Origin: Polaribacter haliotis
Lineage (GTDB): Bacteria; Bacteroidota; Bacteroidia; Flavobacteriales; Flavobacteriaceae
Length of the DNA stretch: 64,000 bases
NCBI RefSeq assembly: GCF_014784055.1
Contig: NZ_CP061813.1
Span: 1,994,001-2,058,000, forward strand
Reading direction: 5' to 3'
Shown one piece after another: positions 15,686 to 22,889 of the stretch. The position numbers and the translations under genes are program-made. The notes below the pieces were generated by a model. The model worked only from the letters and a program-made list of their open reading frames with translations. It did no database searches and was not told the DNA's origin. Every line of letters starts with the position of its first letter. Within the stretch, counting starts at the first letter, position 1.

Positions 15686-16228
15686 TTAAACCAAATCATC
15701 ACCATTCCAAGTTTCAGAATTGGAATCATTATCTTTATAAAACCGAGCTTTAGTTACCATTTGTTCTACTTTATAAGCGAATTTCATAGGTAATGGCTTT
15801 CCTGCTTCTTTAACAAAACCAATTTTAATATCGGAATGAAATTTATTTTCCAACCGAACATCATTTATCTCTATTTCATTTGGAGTGTATACAATATCAG
15901 AATCGGAATCGGATATTTCTTTTACATCAATAATAGCAATACCAAAATAACTTCTTCCTGAATCTGGATTTGCTATAAATTTACTTATCTTTTTTATAAA
16001 GTTTGGAGTTGAATAATCGAGTCTATTGACTGAAACTTCATCTAAACCTGCAGGTGTAGTAAATGAGTTATTTCTTAAAGATTCATCACTTTTTATATTC
16101 ATTGGAGAAAAAATCGTTCTAGATATTTTTTCTGATTCCGAGAAATCATTTGGAATACGAATCTCTTGTGTAACATCTTTTTTATTAGACAGCCCTAATA
16201 TATTTTGCAAGCATTTCAATATTTTCAT
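15686..16228 (-). CDS. Cassette 6, gene 3: unknown protein of TIGR04255-linked operon
   Basis: 180 residues, no recognised family. Visible features: SVNRLDYSTPNFIKKISKFIANPDSGRSYFGIAIIDVKEI, then KFHSDIKIGF and a C-terminal MKFAYKVEQMVTKARFYKDND, a compact alpha/beta protein with conserved-looking His-x-Asp and Tyr-Phe-Gly segments. The start overlaps the preceding gene by 44 bp, so translation is coupled. Last of three minus-strand genes that run against the array direction; stop is 11 bp after the cassette boundary. Confidence 0.7.
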   Translation of the reverse strand: MKILKCLQNILGLSNKKDVTQEIRIPNDFSESEKISRTIFSPMNIKSDESLRNNSFTTPAGLDEVSVNRLDYSTPNFIKKISKFIANPDSGRSYFGIAIIDVKEISDSDSDIVYTPNEIEINDVRLENKFHSDIKIGFVKEAGKPLPMKFAYKVEQMVTKARFYKDNDSNSETWNGDDLV

Positions 16229-16817
16229 CTGATATTTCTAAATTATCAAAAAACAAAGGTTCAGAAGAATTGAATTTCGCAAAATATGAAAATGATTCAT
16301 TTCCTACTTCTAAATATACTTTTTCATTCAATTTATTAGTCCATTCAAAAGAAATTGTTCCGTGTGGATTTGGATATAAATCATCTAAACTTCCAACAAT
16401 TTTATCATCTAATAAATTAATTAAATAAATTGTATTACTCGCACTTTCTATTTCTAAAGGCAATGCCTTGTAACCATCCCAATTATTAACCAATGATTTG
16501 AATGATAAAATATCTTGAATTACTTCTTTTTTAGTAAATCTAATTTTTTGAAAATTATTAACTGATTCAATAAACTCATTAATTAAATTATCACAGTCAC
16601 TAACAATTCCTAAAGAATTATCTTGAATTTCTTGTTTGATATTATAACTTTTAGATTCATTCGCATATATAGATGGAGAAGAACATAAAAGAGCTGTTCC
16701 TAAAACACCTACCTTTAAGTACTTAAACGAAAATGACGATGCTAATTCATTGTAATCTTCCATTATAACATCCAAATCAGAATTTGAATCTACTATTTTA
16801 TAATTTTTAGTTTCCAT
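16185..16817 (-). CDS. Cassette 6, gene 2: NWDG-type hypothetical protein
   Basis: 210 residues. Middle region SLVNNWDGYKALPLEIESASN...YPNPHGTISFEWTN...LEVGNESFSYFAKF matches a recurring but uncharacterised pattern (NWDG, PNPxGxIxxEW). A short hydrophobic stretch near residue 33 (YLKVGVLGTALLCSSPSIYA) could be a membrane anchor. Overlaps both neighbours (11 bp with gene 1, 44 bp with gene 3). No function assigned; likely acts with its neighbours. Confidence 0.7.
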   Translation of the reverse strand: METKNYKIVDSNSDLDVIMEDYNELASSFSFKYLKVGVLGTALLCSSPSIYANESKSYNIKQEIQDNSLGIVSDCDNLINEFIESVNNFQKIRFTKKEVIQDILSFKSLVNNWDGYKALPLEIESASNTIYLINLLDDKIVGSLDDLYPNPHGTISFEWTNKLNEKVYLEVGNESFSYFAKFNSSEPLFFDNLEISDENIEMLAKYIRAV

Positions 16818-17607
16818 TTAATATTGATTTTGCATTATCGTTTATTAATGTACAAAAAACATTGTAAACTTCATCATTTATATCATCAAAAACTGCACCA
16901 AGTTCAGACAATTGACTTATAGTGTGTTTTACTAACTCTATATCAATAATTACTTGTCCAATTTTCATATTTGAAACAGGAGGTATATTCATACCATATT
17001 TCAAATTCAAATAAAAATCATCATTCCTATAATTGACTGATTGTAAATTATGATTTATTAAGTCAGTATTAGGAAAAGAATCGACATTACCAATAACACT
17101 ATTATTTAACAAGAAATAAAGAATGCCATTTGGATTATCATTGTTGTCAAACTCTATAATATTTATTTTTTTTAAAGATATTCTATCTAAAACATCAATT
17201 TTCCCATTAAAAAACTTATCAATTAAACTTAATAAACTTCTTATATTATCTGATGACTTATAAGCTGTATTGTCAAATGACAATGAAAAAATTCTTTCGT
17301 TAATTTCGATTGTTGTTAAACCATCACTTGATTTAAGAATATAGCTTTCATTTCCTTTTAATTGTTCAAATTTAGGGTTTTGATTACCCAAAGTTATCTG
17401 AACACCATTACCTTCGGCTTTTACAAATCTTGGAAATGATTCTGAAAATACTGACTTGATAGATTCTTCATTTAACTGAAATTTATCCGATTTTTTAAAG
17501 TCAATTCTAAAGACAACTTTTCTTAAAAAATTTCTATTAAAAACTTTGTACTCTGATTTTTGAAATCCAAACACTTTTAAATTAGTTTTAGTATAAATAG
17601 TTTGCAA
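16807..17607 (-). CDS. Cassette 6, gene 1: TIGR04255 family protein
   Basis: Up to 266 residues. The pattern RKVVFRIDFKKSDKF...ITLGNQNPKFEQLKGNESYILKSSDGLTTIEINERIFSLSF...and a C-terminal helical part (DINDEVYNVFCTLINDNAKSIL) agrees with the sporadic family TIGR04255, which has no known activity and is scattered in accessory regions. The far start is a TTG at 17607, but this base is part of the predicted -7 box, so the GTG at 17574 (12th codon) is the more likely start. Leads a three-gene overlapping operon inside one cassette. Confidence 0.72.
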   Translation of the reverse strand: MQTIYTKTNLKVFGFQKSEYKVFNRNFLRKVVFRIDFKKSDKFQLNEESIKSVFSESFPRFVKAEGNGVQITLGNQNPKFEQLKGNESYILKSSDGLTTIEINERIFSLSFDNTAYKSSDNIRSLLSLIDKFFNGKIDVLDRISLKKINIIEFDNNDNPNGILYFLLNNSVIGNVDSFPNTDLINHNLQSVNYRNDDFYLNLKYGMNIPPVSNMKIGQVIIDIELVKHTISQLSELGAVFDDINDEVYNVFCTLINDNAKSILNGN

Positions 17608-17636
17608 ATTTACTTAAAAAAAAGGATTAAATCTAA
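17605..17636 (-). promoter_or_regulatory. Promoter of the inverted three-gene cassette operon
   Basis: Minus-strand TTAG (17636-17633), 20-bp spacer, TAAATTTG (17612-17605), an exact TAnnTTTG box. It sits inside the cassette just before its GTTAGGTGTA end, so the operon carries its own promoter and needs no outside transcription. Confidence 0.6.
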
Positions 17637-17642
17637 TAAAAC

Positions 17643-17781
17643 TACACCTAACACTGTGTATAATTAATTGCTTGGCTATCGCCTACTTACGAAAATCCTT
17701 GCAGATTTCCTATCCAGTTTATATTTGCTAACTTTAGTGCTTGAAACACGCAACTAATCATACACAAAACCGTTGTAGCAC
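17643..17781 (+). repeat. attC-like site G (type beta)
   Basis: R'' TACACCTAAC; R' GTTGTAG; 125 bp from AAC to GTT. Arms GTGTATAATTAATTGC / GCAACTAATCATACAC. Central hairpin at 17691-17710 is imperfect. Confidence 0.85.
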
Positions 17782-17795
17782 ATTTGAGAAAAACG

Positions 17796-18380
17796 ATGAA
17801 ACATATATTAATTCTATTCTTTTTTACAATTTCATTTAACTCGTTTTCACAAAATTGGGAACTGAATGATATTGACAAAACCAAAGAATACGGATTTCAA
17901 TATACTTTTTCATTTCAAAACGAAAATGACAAAAACGAGTTTAAGGTTTCCGAAAAAAAGAACTCAAAAAGAACTGAATTAAAAGGTCAGATTTTTGACA
18001 AACTTAATAATCCGATTTCAGGAGTTTATATTAAAATCATTTCCAAAAACAAAACTTTAAGCAAACAAATACAAGCCGATTTTGAAGGAAATTTTAAAAC
18101 GGAATTACCAACTGGAGAATATTCGATTGAAATAAATTACGTGGGATATGACCAATTCAAAACTGACTTTAGAATTAAAGAAAACTCAACAACTGAATTT
18201 AAAATTAAACTCGGATTAGGACAAGAATTACGGATTTATCAAATTGACTCAAAAACAGAACTAACTGACAACGAAATTTCAGAAATTATAGATTGTGTTA
18301 ATGGAAAAAGAAAATCAAAAAGTTTCAGCACAACCGAATGTTCTGAAAAAAATAAATATAACGTAACAATACAAATATAA
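17796..18380 (+). CDS. Cassette 7: secreted protein with carboxypeptidase-regulatory-like domain
   Basis: 194 residues. Signal peptide MKHILILFFFTISFNSFSQ; ATG at 17796 chosen over a TTG 12 bp upstream, because the ATG gives a standard signal sequence. Residues about 65-135 (LKGQIFDKLNNPISGVYIKIISKNKTLSKQIQADFEGNFKTELPTGEYSIEINYVGYD) form the transthyretin-like CarboxypepD_reg fold common in Bacteroidota surface proteins. The C-terminus (NEISEIIDCVNGKRKS) is unfamiliar. Role unknown; exported to the periplasm or surface. Confidence 0.75.
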   Translation: MKHILILFFFTISFNSFSQNWELNDIDKTKEYGFQYTFSFQNENDKNEFKVSEKKNSKRTELKGQIFDKLNNPISGVYIKIISKNKTLSKQIQADFEGNFKTELPTGEYSIEINYVGYDQFKTDFRIKENSTTEFKIKLGLGQELRIYQIDSKTELTDNEISEIIDCVNGKRKSKSFSTTECSEKNKYNVTIQI

Positions 18381-18384
18381 AAAC

Positions 18385-18523
18385 GTGCTACAACAATGTA
18401 TAACCGCAATTACGGCGGATTCGACTACGTCCGAATCCACTCGGAATTGCTAAAGCCTGTGCTAAACCGAAAATAAACGCATATAAACCCGTAACTGACG
18501 GTTATACGAGACCGTTACCACAC
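18385..18523 (+). repeat. attC-like site H (divergent, covarying)
   Basis: R'' GTGCTACAAC; R' GTTACCA; 125 bp from AAC to GTT. The arms differ from all others yet pair with each other: GTATAACCG / CGGTTATAC and TTACGG / CCGTAA. Central hairpin GGATTCG / CGAATCC at 18417-18438. Structure is kept while sequence changed. Confidence 0.85.
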
Positions 18524-18525
18524 AT

Positions 18526-19185
18526 TTGAGAAAAACAACGAGCATATTATTAATTTTAGTCCTTTTTCTATCAGCTTGTCAAACCGACAAGGATTTGAAA
18601 GGAACTTGGATTGGAGAATATTCAAAATCGGAAAATGGAACTAATGCTTTTCCCGAACGGAATTTATTGACTTTTAAAAATAATAAGTGCTATTCAAAAG
18701 GCTCAAAATATGATTACGGAACTGAACTTCGAGAAAGTAAGAATATGTATTTTTCAAACGATATTATTTTTAACGAAGATTATTCAGAAGACAATCCCTT
18801 GGAATATTATGAAATCGTGAAAGTGGAGTCTGATTCATTAGTGATAAAAATTCCGAATAACGAATTTCAACACGTTTACCGAAAGTTACCAGAAACTAAA
18901 AAGCACAACCAAAAGATTGACTTTATTGGAAAAAAATTCTTTTGGAAAAATAGAAAATTTCAAGATACGATTTACTTTAAAACTGATTCTACTCTTGTGA
19001 GGAAATCGAATAAAAATCCAAATTATAATACATCATCTTGGGAAAGAATTAATTTTAATGGATATGATATTCTTTTTATGGATGGGGATGTTCCTTATCT
19101 GATTGAAAAACAAAACGGAAAAACAATAAATTTAAGAACCTTCCATAAAACTGATATTGAGCACACAATGACAGAATTAGAATAA
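18526..19185 (+). CDS. Cassette 8: lipoprotein of unknown function
   Basis: 219 residues from a TTG start 12 bp into the cassette; no ATG precedes the signal sequence. MRKTTSILLILVLFLSACQTDKD is a typical lipoprotein signal with lipobox LSAC. The mature part contains LKGTWIGEYSKSENG and repeated beta-strand pairs (NNKCYSKGSKYDYG, FKTDSTLVRKSNKN), reminiscent of lipocalin-like beta-barrels (GTW motif), but this is weak. The ACATTTGAGAAAAAC leader is shared with cassette 7. Confidence 0.72.
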   Translation: MRKTTSILLILVLFLSACQTDKDLKGTWIGEYSKSENGTNAFPERNLLTFKNNKCYSKGSKYDYGTELRESKNMYFSNDIIFNEDYSEDNPLEYYEIVKVESDSLVIKIPNNEFQHVYRKLPETKKHNQKIDFIGKKFFWKNRKFQDTIYFKTDSTLVRKSNKNPNYNTSSWERINFNGYDILFMDGDVPYLIEKQNGKTINLRTFHKTDIEHTMTELE

Positions 19186-19190
19186 AAAAC

Positions 19191-19330
19191 GTGTGGTAAC
19201 ACCGTGTATAATTAATTGCTTTGGCAAGTGCTTATTTGGAAAATTCCTTCGGAATTTTCTCTGGCAAGTATTTGTTTACTAAATTAGTTGCTTAACCACG
19301 CAACTAACCATACACAATCACGTTGTGAGC
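19191..19330 (+). repeat. attC-like site I (type beta), last intact site
   Basis: R'' GTGTGGTAAC; R' GTTGTGAGC; 127 bp from AAC to GTT. Arms GTGTATAATTAATTGC / GCAACTAACCATACAC. Central hairpin GGAAAATTCC-TTC-GGAATTTTC at 19238-19259. Confidence 0.87.
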
Positions 19331-19374
19331 AATTATGACCCGTCCTGAATAAAGGCTACATAATTTTAAACATT

Positions 19375-19746
19375 ATGTATAGAAATGACAAAGTAATTAG
19401 ACGTTACAGTGAACCTTTTAAATTAAAAATTTTAGCCGAACTTACAATCGGAAAACACACAAAGAGCGAACTTTGTAAACTCTACTCTATTGCTCCTACA
19501 ACCGTTAATGAGTGGATTAGAAAGTACAATCGCAAAGACTTAATGAACACCAGAGTAAAAGTGGAAACTAAAGACGAAATATCTAGAATTAAAGCACTTC
19601 AAAAAGAAATAGAACAACTTAAAAAACTGTTACTTAAAAAGGATCTCGATGCTATGGTAGAAGAATCCTATCTAGAAGTAGCTGCAGAAGATCTCGGTTA
19701 CAAATCTATTGCTGAACTAAAAAAAAAGTTAAGTATAAAGCCTTAA
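19375..19746 (+). CDS. IS3 transposase OrfA
   Basis: 123 residues. N-terminal helix-turn-helix (RYSEPFKLKILAELTIGKHTKSELCKLYSIAPTTVNEWIRKY) for end binding, followed by a leucine-zipper-like coiled coil (EISRIKALQKEIEQLKKLLLKKDLD). An A9-G run at 19719-19728 near the end is the slippery site for -1 frameshifting into orfB. Confidence 0.88.
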   Translation: MYRNDKVIRRYSEPFKLKILAELTIGKHTKSELCKLYSIAPTTVNEWIRKYNRKDLMNTRVKVETKDEISRIKALQKEIEQLKKLLLKKDLDAMVEESYLEVAAEDLGYKSIAELKKKLSIKP

Positions 19747-20597
19747 TTAAAGCTAAAGAAAAATCTAAGGGATTTGTTTCTTTAACCACTATAACACACT
19801 GTTTTGGACTTAAACGTGATGCGTATTATAAATACAAATCTAGAGCTGATAACCGTTTAAAACTAGAACAACAAATTATAAATATAGTTCGAAAAAGACG
19901 CAAATCCCTTCCTAGAGAAGGCGTAAGAAAACTTGTAAAATCGTTAAATACAGATTTTATTAAAGCCAATATTAAAGTTGGTAGAGACACACTATTTAAT
20001 GTTCTTAGAAAACACCAAATGCTAACACTTAGAAGAAAAACCAGTGCTATAACAACTAACTCTTATCATCGTTTTTATAAATATAAGAACATTATAAAAG
20101 ACTTAGAAGTTACTAGAGCTAACCAGGTTTGGGTTAGTGATATAACTTATATTAGAACCGTAAAAGGGTTTTGTTACTTGGCTTTAATAACTGATATGCA
20201 TTCTAGAAAAATAGTGGGTTATGACCTTAGTGATAGCTTGGAATTAAAAGGTTGTGTGAGAGCGCTTAATAAGGCGATTTATCAAGCTAAAAACATTAAA
20301 CACCTTATTCATCATTCAGACAGAGGAATACAATATTGTAGCAATGTATACACACAAATACTTAAAAGAAAAAAGATAGATATTAGTATGACCGAAGAAA
20401 ATCATTGTTACGAAAACGCTATGGCAGAACGTGTAAATGGAATTTTGAAAGATGAATTTTACTTAGACCAAACCTTTGATAATGTGGCTCACGCTAAGAG
20501 AGCCGCAAAAAATGCAATTAATTTATACAACGAAATAAGATTACACTTATCTTTAGATTATAAAACACCTAATATGGTATATAAATTATCAGCGTAA
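19725..20597 (+). CDS. IS3 transposase OrfB (reached by -1 frameshift)
   Basis: The continuing frame after the slippery A9-G run reads KVKYKALIKAKEKSKGFVSL, then HTH_21-like and rve integrase core. DDE residues: D in WVSDITYIRT, D in IHHSDRGIQY, E in MAERVNGILKDEF. The frame is open over the whole length, so the element may still be active. There is no strong independent start before an ATG at 20019, supporting expression as an OrfAB fusion. Confidence 0.87.
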   Translation, partial: KVKYKALIKAKEKSKGFVSLTTITHCFGLKRDAYYKYKSRADNRLKLEQQIINIVRKRRKSLPREGVRKLVKSLNTDFIKANIKVGRDTLFNVLRKHQMLTLRRKTSAITTNSYHRFYKYKNIIKDLEVTRANQVWVSDITYIRTVKGFCYLALITDMHSRKIVGYDLSDSLELKGCVRALNKAIYQAKNIKHLIHHSDRGIQYCSNVYTQILKRKKIDISMTEENHCYENAMAERVNGILKDEFYLDQTFDNVAHAKRAAKNAINLYNEIRLHLSLDYKTPNMVYKLSA

Positions 20598-20714
20598 ATT
20601 CAATTTTAACCTGTAGCCATATTTCAGGACAAGACATTTAAGAAAATCCGTAAATAATTTGAAAATTCTGTCATATTTCGAAAACTCTTGTCACTAAATA
20701 AGTAGAGAGTAATA

Positions 20715-21224
20715 ATGAAAGATAAAAAACCAATGACAGAAACATTTGAACAGCTACTTGAAAATAATAAAGAGAAAATTTATAGAATTTGTAATATCTA
20801 CGCAATTTCACCTTTAGAACCTCAAGACCTTTTCCAAGAAGTAATCTTTGCAATTTGGAAATCTCTTCCAACTTTTAAAGGCAATTCGAGTGTTGACACT
20901 TGGATTTACAGAATTACACTAAATGTCTGTCTTCGCTCAAAACAAAAATCAGAGAAAACTTATAACGAGACACTACAATTAGAATCTATTCAATTCATTC
21001 CTTTAGAAACTCATATTGAGAATAATCAACACGAAAAGTTTAATGCTTTGACTTCTTGTATCTCAAAACTAAACAATGAAAATAAATCAATCATTATCCT
21101 TTATTTAGAAGAATTGAAGTATAAAGAGATTGCAGAAATAACTGGATTAACAGAAAATCATATTGCAGTAAAAATGAAAAGAATTAAAAAAATCCTATTG
21201 GATTGTATAACAAATAAAATATAA
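20715..21224 (+). CDS. ECF-type RNA polymerase sigma factor
   Basis: 169 residues. Region 2 (ENNKEKIYRICNIYAISPLEPQDLFQEVIFAIWKSLPTFKGNSSVDTWIYRITLNVCL) and region 4 (LTSCISKLNNENKSIIILYLEELKYKEIAEITGLTENHIAVKMKRIKKIL) are both present. Start at ATG 20715, or possibly the internal ATG at 20733 (MTETFEQLL), which fits family length better. Followed after 4 bp by a small partner. It lies 78 bp after the IS and may be what is left of cassette 9 or the chromosomal flank. Confidence 0.9.
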   Translation: MKDKKPMTETFEQLLENNKEKIYRICNIYAISPLEPQDLFQEVIFAIWKSLPTFKGNSSVDTWIYRITLNVCLRSKQKSEKTYNETLQLESIQFIPLETHIENNQHEKFNALTSCISKLNNENKSIIILYLEELKYKEIAEITGLTENHIAVKMKRIKKILLDCITNKI

Positions 21225-21228
21225 TATT

Positions 21229-21519
21229 ATGTGGAATAGTGAACAGAAAAATATTTGGAAAGACATAAAAGATACTTGGAATGAACAGCCTCAATCCGAA
21301 AAGATTAATATTCAAGTATCACAGCTCATAAATGAATTTAAAAGTAAAGTAAGTCAATTCGAGAAAGATTCGATTAATTCAGACATAGCTACTTTGAAAT
21401 TAAACTGGGCTAAAACGAAAAGAAATAACGTCAGCCAATTTGAAAAAGATTCGATAAAAAAAGACATCAATATTATTTCGGAATTTATAAAGAAAGTAAT
21501 TAATAGATTTAAGAGATAA
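21229..21519 (+). CDS. Small partner of the sigma factor, possibly regulatory
   Basis: 96 residues, no signal peptide or membrane segment. N-terminus MWNSEQKNIWKDIKDTWNEQ resembles the cytoplasmic start of proteins often encoded after flavobacterial ECF sigma genes. A duplicated segment VSQFEKDSI-x2-DI occurs at about residues 40 and 67. Could be a truncated anti-sigma-like factor; function not established. Confidence 0.6.
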   Translation: MWNSEQKNIWKDIKDTWNEQPQSEKINIQVSQLINEFKSKVSQFEKDSINSDIATLKLNWAKTKRNNVSQFEKDSIKKDINIISEFIKKVINRFKR

Positions 21520-21525
21520 AAACTA

Positions 21526-21545
21526 CTGGCAACATGCTTATATAA
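21526..21545 (+). other. Possible degenerate R'' end of the array
   Basis: ACTGGCAACATGCTTATATA resembles the GGCAACACCGTATATAA start of sites B-C. No matching GTT-side arm follows and the sequence is not complementary to the cassette 9 start GTTGTGAGC, so the distal end appears decayed or rearranged. Confidence 0.35.
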
Positions 21546-21611
21546 CAAATAAAATAGTTCAAATCATCTAAAAACCAATTAGATAAAAATAGTAACATTT
21601 TAATAGATTTT

Positions 21612-21643
21612 AAAAATCGCTAATTAATTTTAGCGATTTTTTT
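21612..21643 (+). terminator. Terminator after the sigma factor pair
   Basis: AAAAATCGCTAA / TTAGCGATTTTT stem with a T7 tail. It closes the accessory region before folK. Confidence 0.8.
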
Positions 21644-21692
21644 CGTTTATAGGGTTTTTATAAAATGCTTTTATTTTCTTTGTAAACTCTTT

Positions 21693-22817
21693 ATGAAAAT
21701 TCAACATAATACATATTTATCTTTAGGAACAAACCAAGGAAATAAGTTTGAAAATCTTCAAAATGCAATTAATTTAATTGCAGGTAAAATTGGTGCTGTT
21801 CAAAAAATATCTTCTATTTACAAGACACCAGCTTGGGGTTTTGATGGTGATGATTTTTATAACATTTGTATTCAGGTTTCTACAAATCAAAATCCAGGGA
21901 ACTTAATTACTTCACTTTTACAAATTGAAAAAGATTTAGGAAGGCAAAGAAACAATTCCGGAGAATATCAAAATAGAAATATAGACATTGATATTTTATT
22001 ATTTGATGATGAAATTATTTTGTCAAAAGAATTAATTATTCCACATTCTAAAATGTTGAACCGTAAATTTGTAATGGTTCCTTTAGCTGAAATTGCTCCT
22101 AATACAATTCACCCAATTGAAAAAAAACAAATTACAGTTTGTTTACAAAATATAGATGATGCTTCAGAAATAGAAAAAATTGAAGAAAAACTTATTCGAC
22201 CAATTCCATTATCTGAAAAATATAATTACATCGCTATTGAAGGAAATATAGGTGCTGGAAAAACATCTTTAGCAAAAATGATGGCAAATGAATTTAATGG
22301 AAAATTAGTTTTAGAACGTTTTGCAGACAATCCTTTCTTACCAAAATTTTACGAAGATAAAGAACGATACGCATTCCCTCTAGAGATGAGTTTTTTAGCC
22401 GACAGATATCAGCAATTAAGCGACGATTTAGCGCAATTCGACTTATTTAAGAACTTTATTATATCAGATTATTATATTTTTAAATCTTTAATTTTCGCGC
22501 AAGTAACTCTTTCTAAAGACGAACTTTTTTTGTACAAAAAAATGTTTCATTTAATTTATAAAGAAATTACAAAACCCGATTTGTACATTTATTTATATCA
22601 AAATACAGATCGTTTATTAGAAAATATTAAAAAAAGAGGTAGATCTTATGAGCAAAATATCGAAAAATCATATCTAACAAAAATTCATGATGGCTATGTA
22701 AGCTTTATTAACACTCAAAAAGATTTAAATTTATTAATTATAGATGTATCTGAAGTCGATTTTGTAAATAATAAAAAAGACTACAATTTTATAATTGATA
22801 AAATAAAGTATAATTAA
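21693..22817 (+). CDS. folK: FolK - deoxynucleoside kinase fusion
   Basis: 374 residues. N-terminal about 1-160 is 6-hydroxymethyl-7,8-dihydropterin pyrophosphokinase (SLGTNQGNKFENLQ, TPAWGFDGDDFYN, LGRQRNN, NRNIDIDILLFDDE) of folate synthesis. C-terminal about 178-374 is a deoxynucleoside kinase: P-loop EGNIGAGKTSL, ERFADNPF, DRYQQ, KKRGRSYEQ lid. The HPPK-dNK fusion is known from Bacteroidota, including marine Polaribacter, where the kinase half phosphorylates deoxyadenosine. Both active sites look intact. Confidence 0.93.
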   Translation: MKIQHNTYLSLGTNQGNKFENLQNAINLIAGKIGAVQKISSIYKTPAWGFDGDDFYNICIQVSTNQNPGNLITSLLQIEKDLGRQRNNSGEYQNRNIDIDILLFDDEIILSKELIIPHSKMLNRKFVMVPLAEIAPNTIHPIEKKQITVCLQNIDDASEIEKIEEKLIRPIPLSEKYNYIAIEGNIGAGKTSLAKMMANEFNGKLVLERFADNPFLPKFYEDKERYAFPLEMSFLADRYQQLSDDLAQFDLFKNFIISDYYIFKSLIFAQVTLSKDELFLYKKMFHLIYKEITKPDLYIYLYQNTDRLLENIKKRGRSYEQNIEKSYLTKIHDGYVSFINTQKDLNLLIIDVSEVDFVNNKKDYNFIIDKIKYN

Positions 22818-22828
22818 AAAAAAAATTA

Positions 22829-22836
22829 TATTTTTG
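22829..22836 (+). promoter_or_regulatory. Possible -7 box upstream of the OmpA gene
   Basis: TATTTTTG fits TAnnTTTG, 54 bp before the ATG; the -33 region is AT-rich without TTTG. Confidence 0.35.
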
Positions 22837-22889
22837 CGGGATAATTACTCCCCCAAAAATTTGTTGAATTAACAAAATAAATAAACCCA

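Larger units (their letters stand above)
19336..20636 (+). mobile_element. IS3-family insertion sequence
   Basis: About 1.3 kb with imperfect terminal inverted repeats: left TGACCCGTCCTGAATAAAGG, right (inverted) TGTCTTGTCCTGAAATATGG, both continuing CTACA. orfA and orfB lie in -1 frameshift arrangement. Inserted only 14 bp after the GTT boundary of cassette 9. A 3-bp TTA target duplication is possible if the right end is placed one base further, but this is ambiguous. Confidence 0.85.
11023..21545 (+). mobile_element. Integron-like gene cassette array
   Basis: Nine cassettes (numbered 0-8 here) follow head to tail, plus a disrupted tenth. Each begins GTT+variable and ends variable'+AAC, where variable' is the reverse complement: GTTAGGCAAC...GTTGCCTAAC, GTTGCCATTA...TAATGGCAAC, GTTGGCAAC...GTTGCCAAC, GTTGTGCGT...ACGCACAAC, GTTGTGCA...TGCACAAC, GTTAGGTGTA...TACACCTAAC, GTTGTAGCAC...GTGCTACAAC, GTTACCACAC...GTGTGGTAAC. 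This is the relation expected when a circle's attC (R''...R') is split at GTT on integration. Gene cargo is short, mostly one gene per cassette, and unrelated between cassettes. An IS3 copy interrupts cassette 9. Confidence 0.88.

Noticed and set aside
11390..19330. CRISPR array
   Set aside because: Repeats are 123-188 bp, spaced by genes, palindromic and variable; no short direct repeats with uniform spacers and no cas genes.
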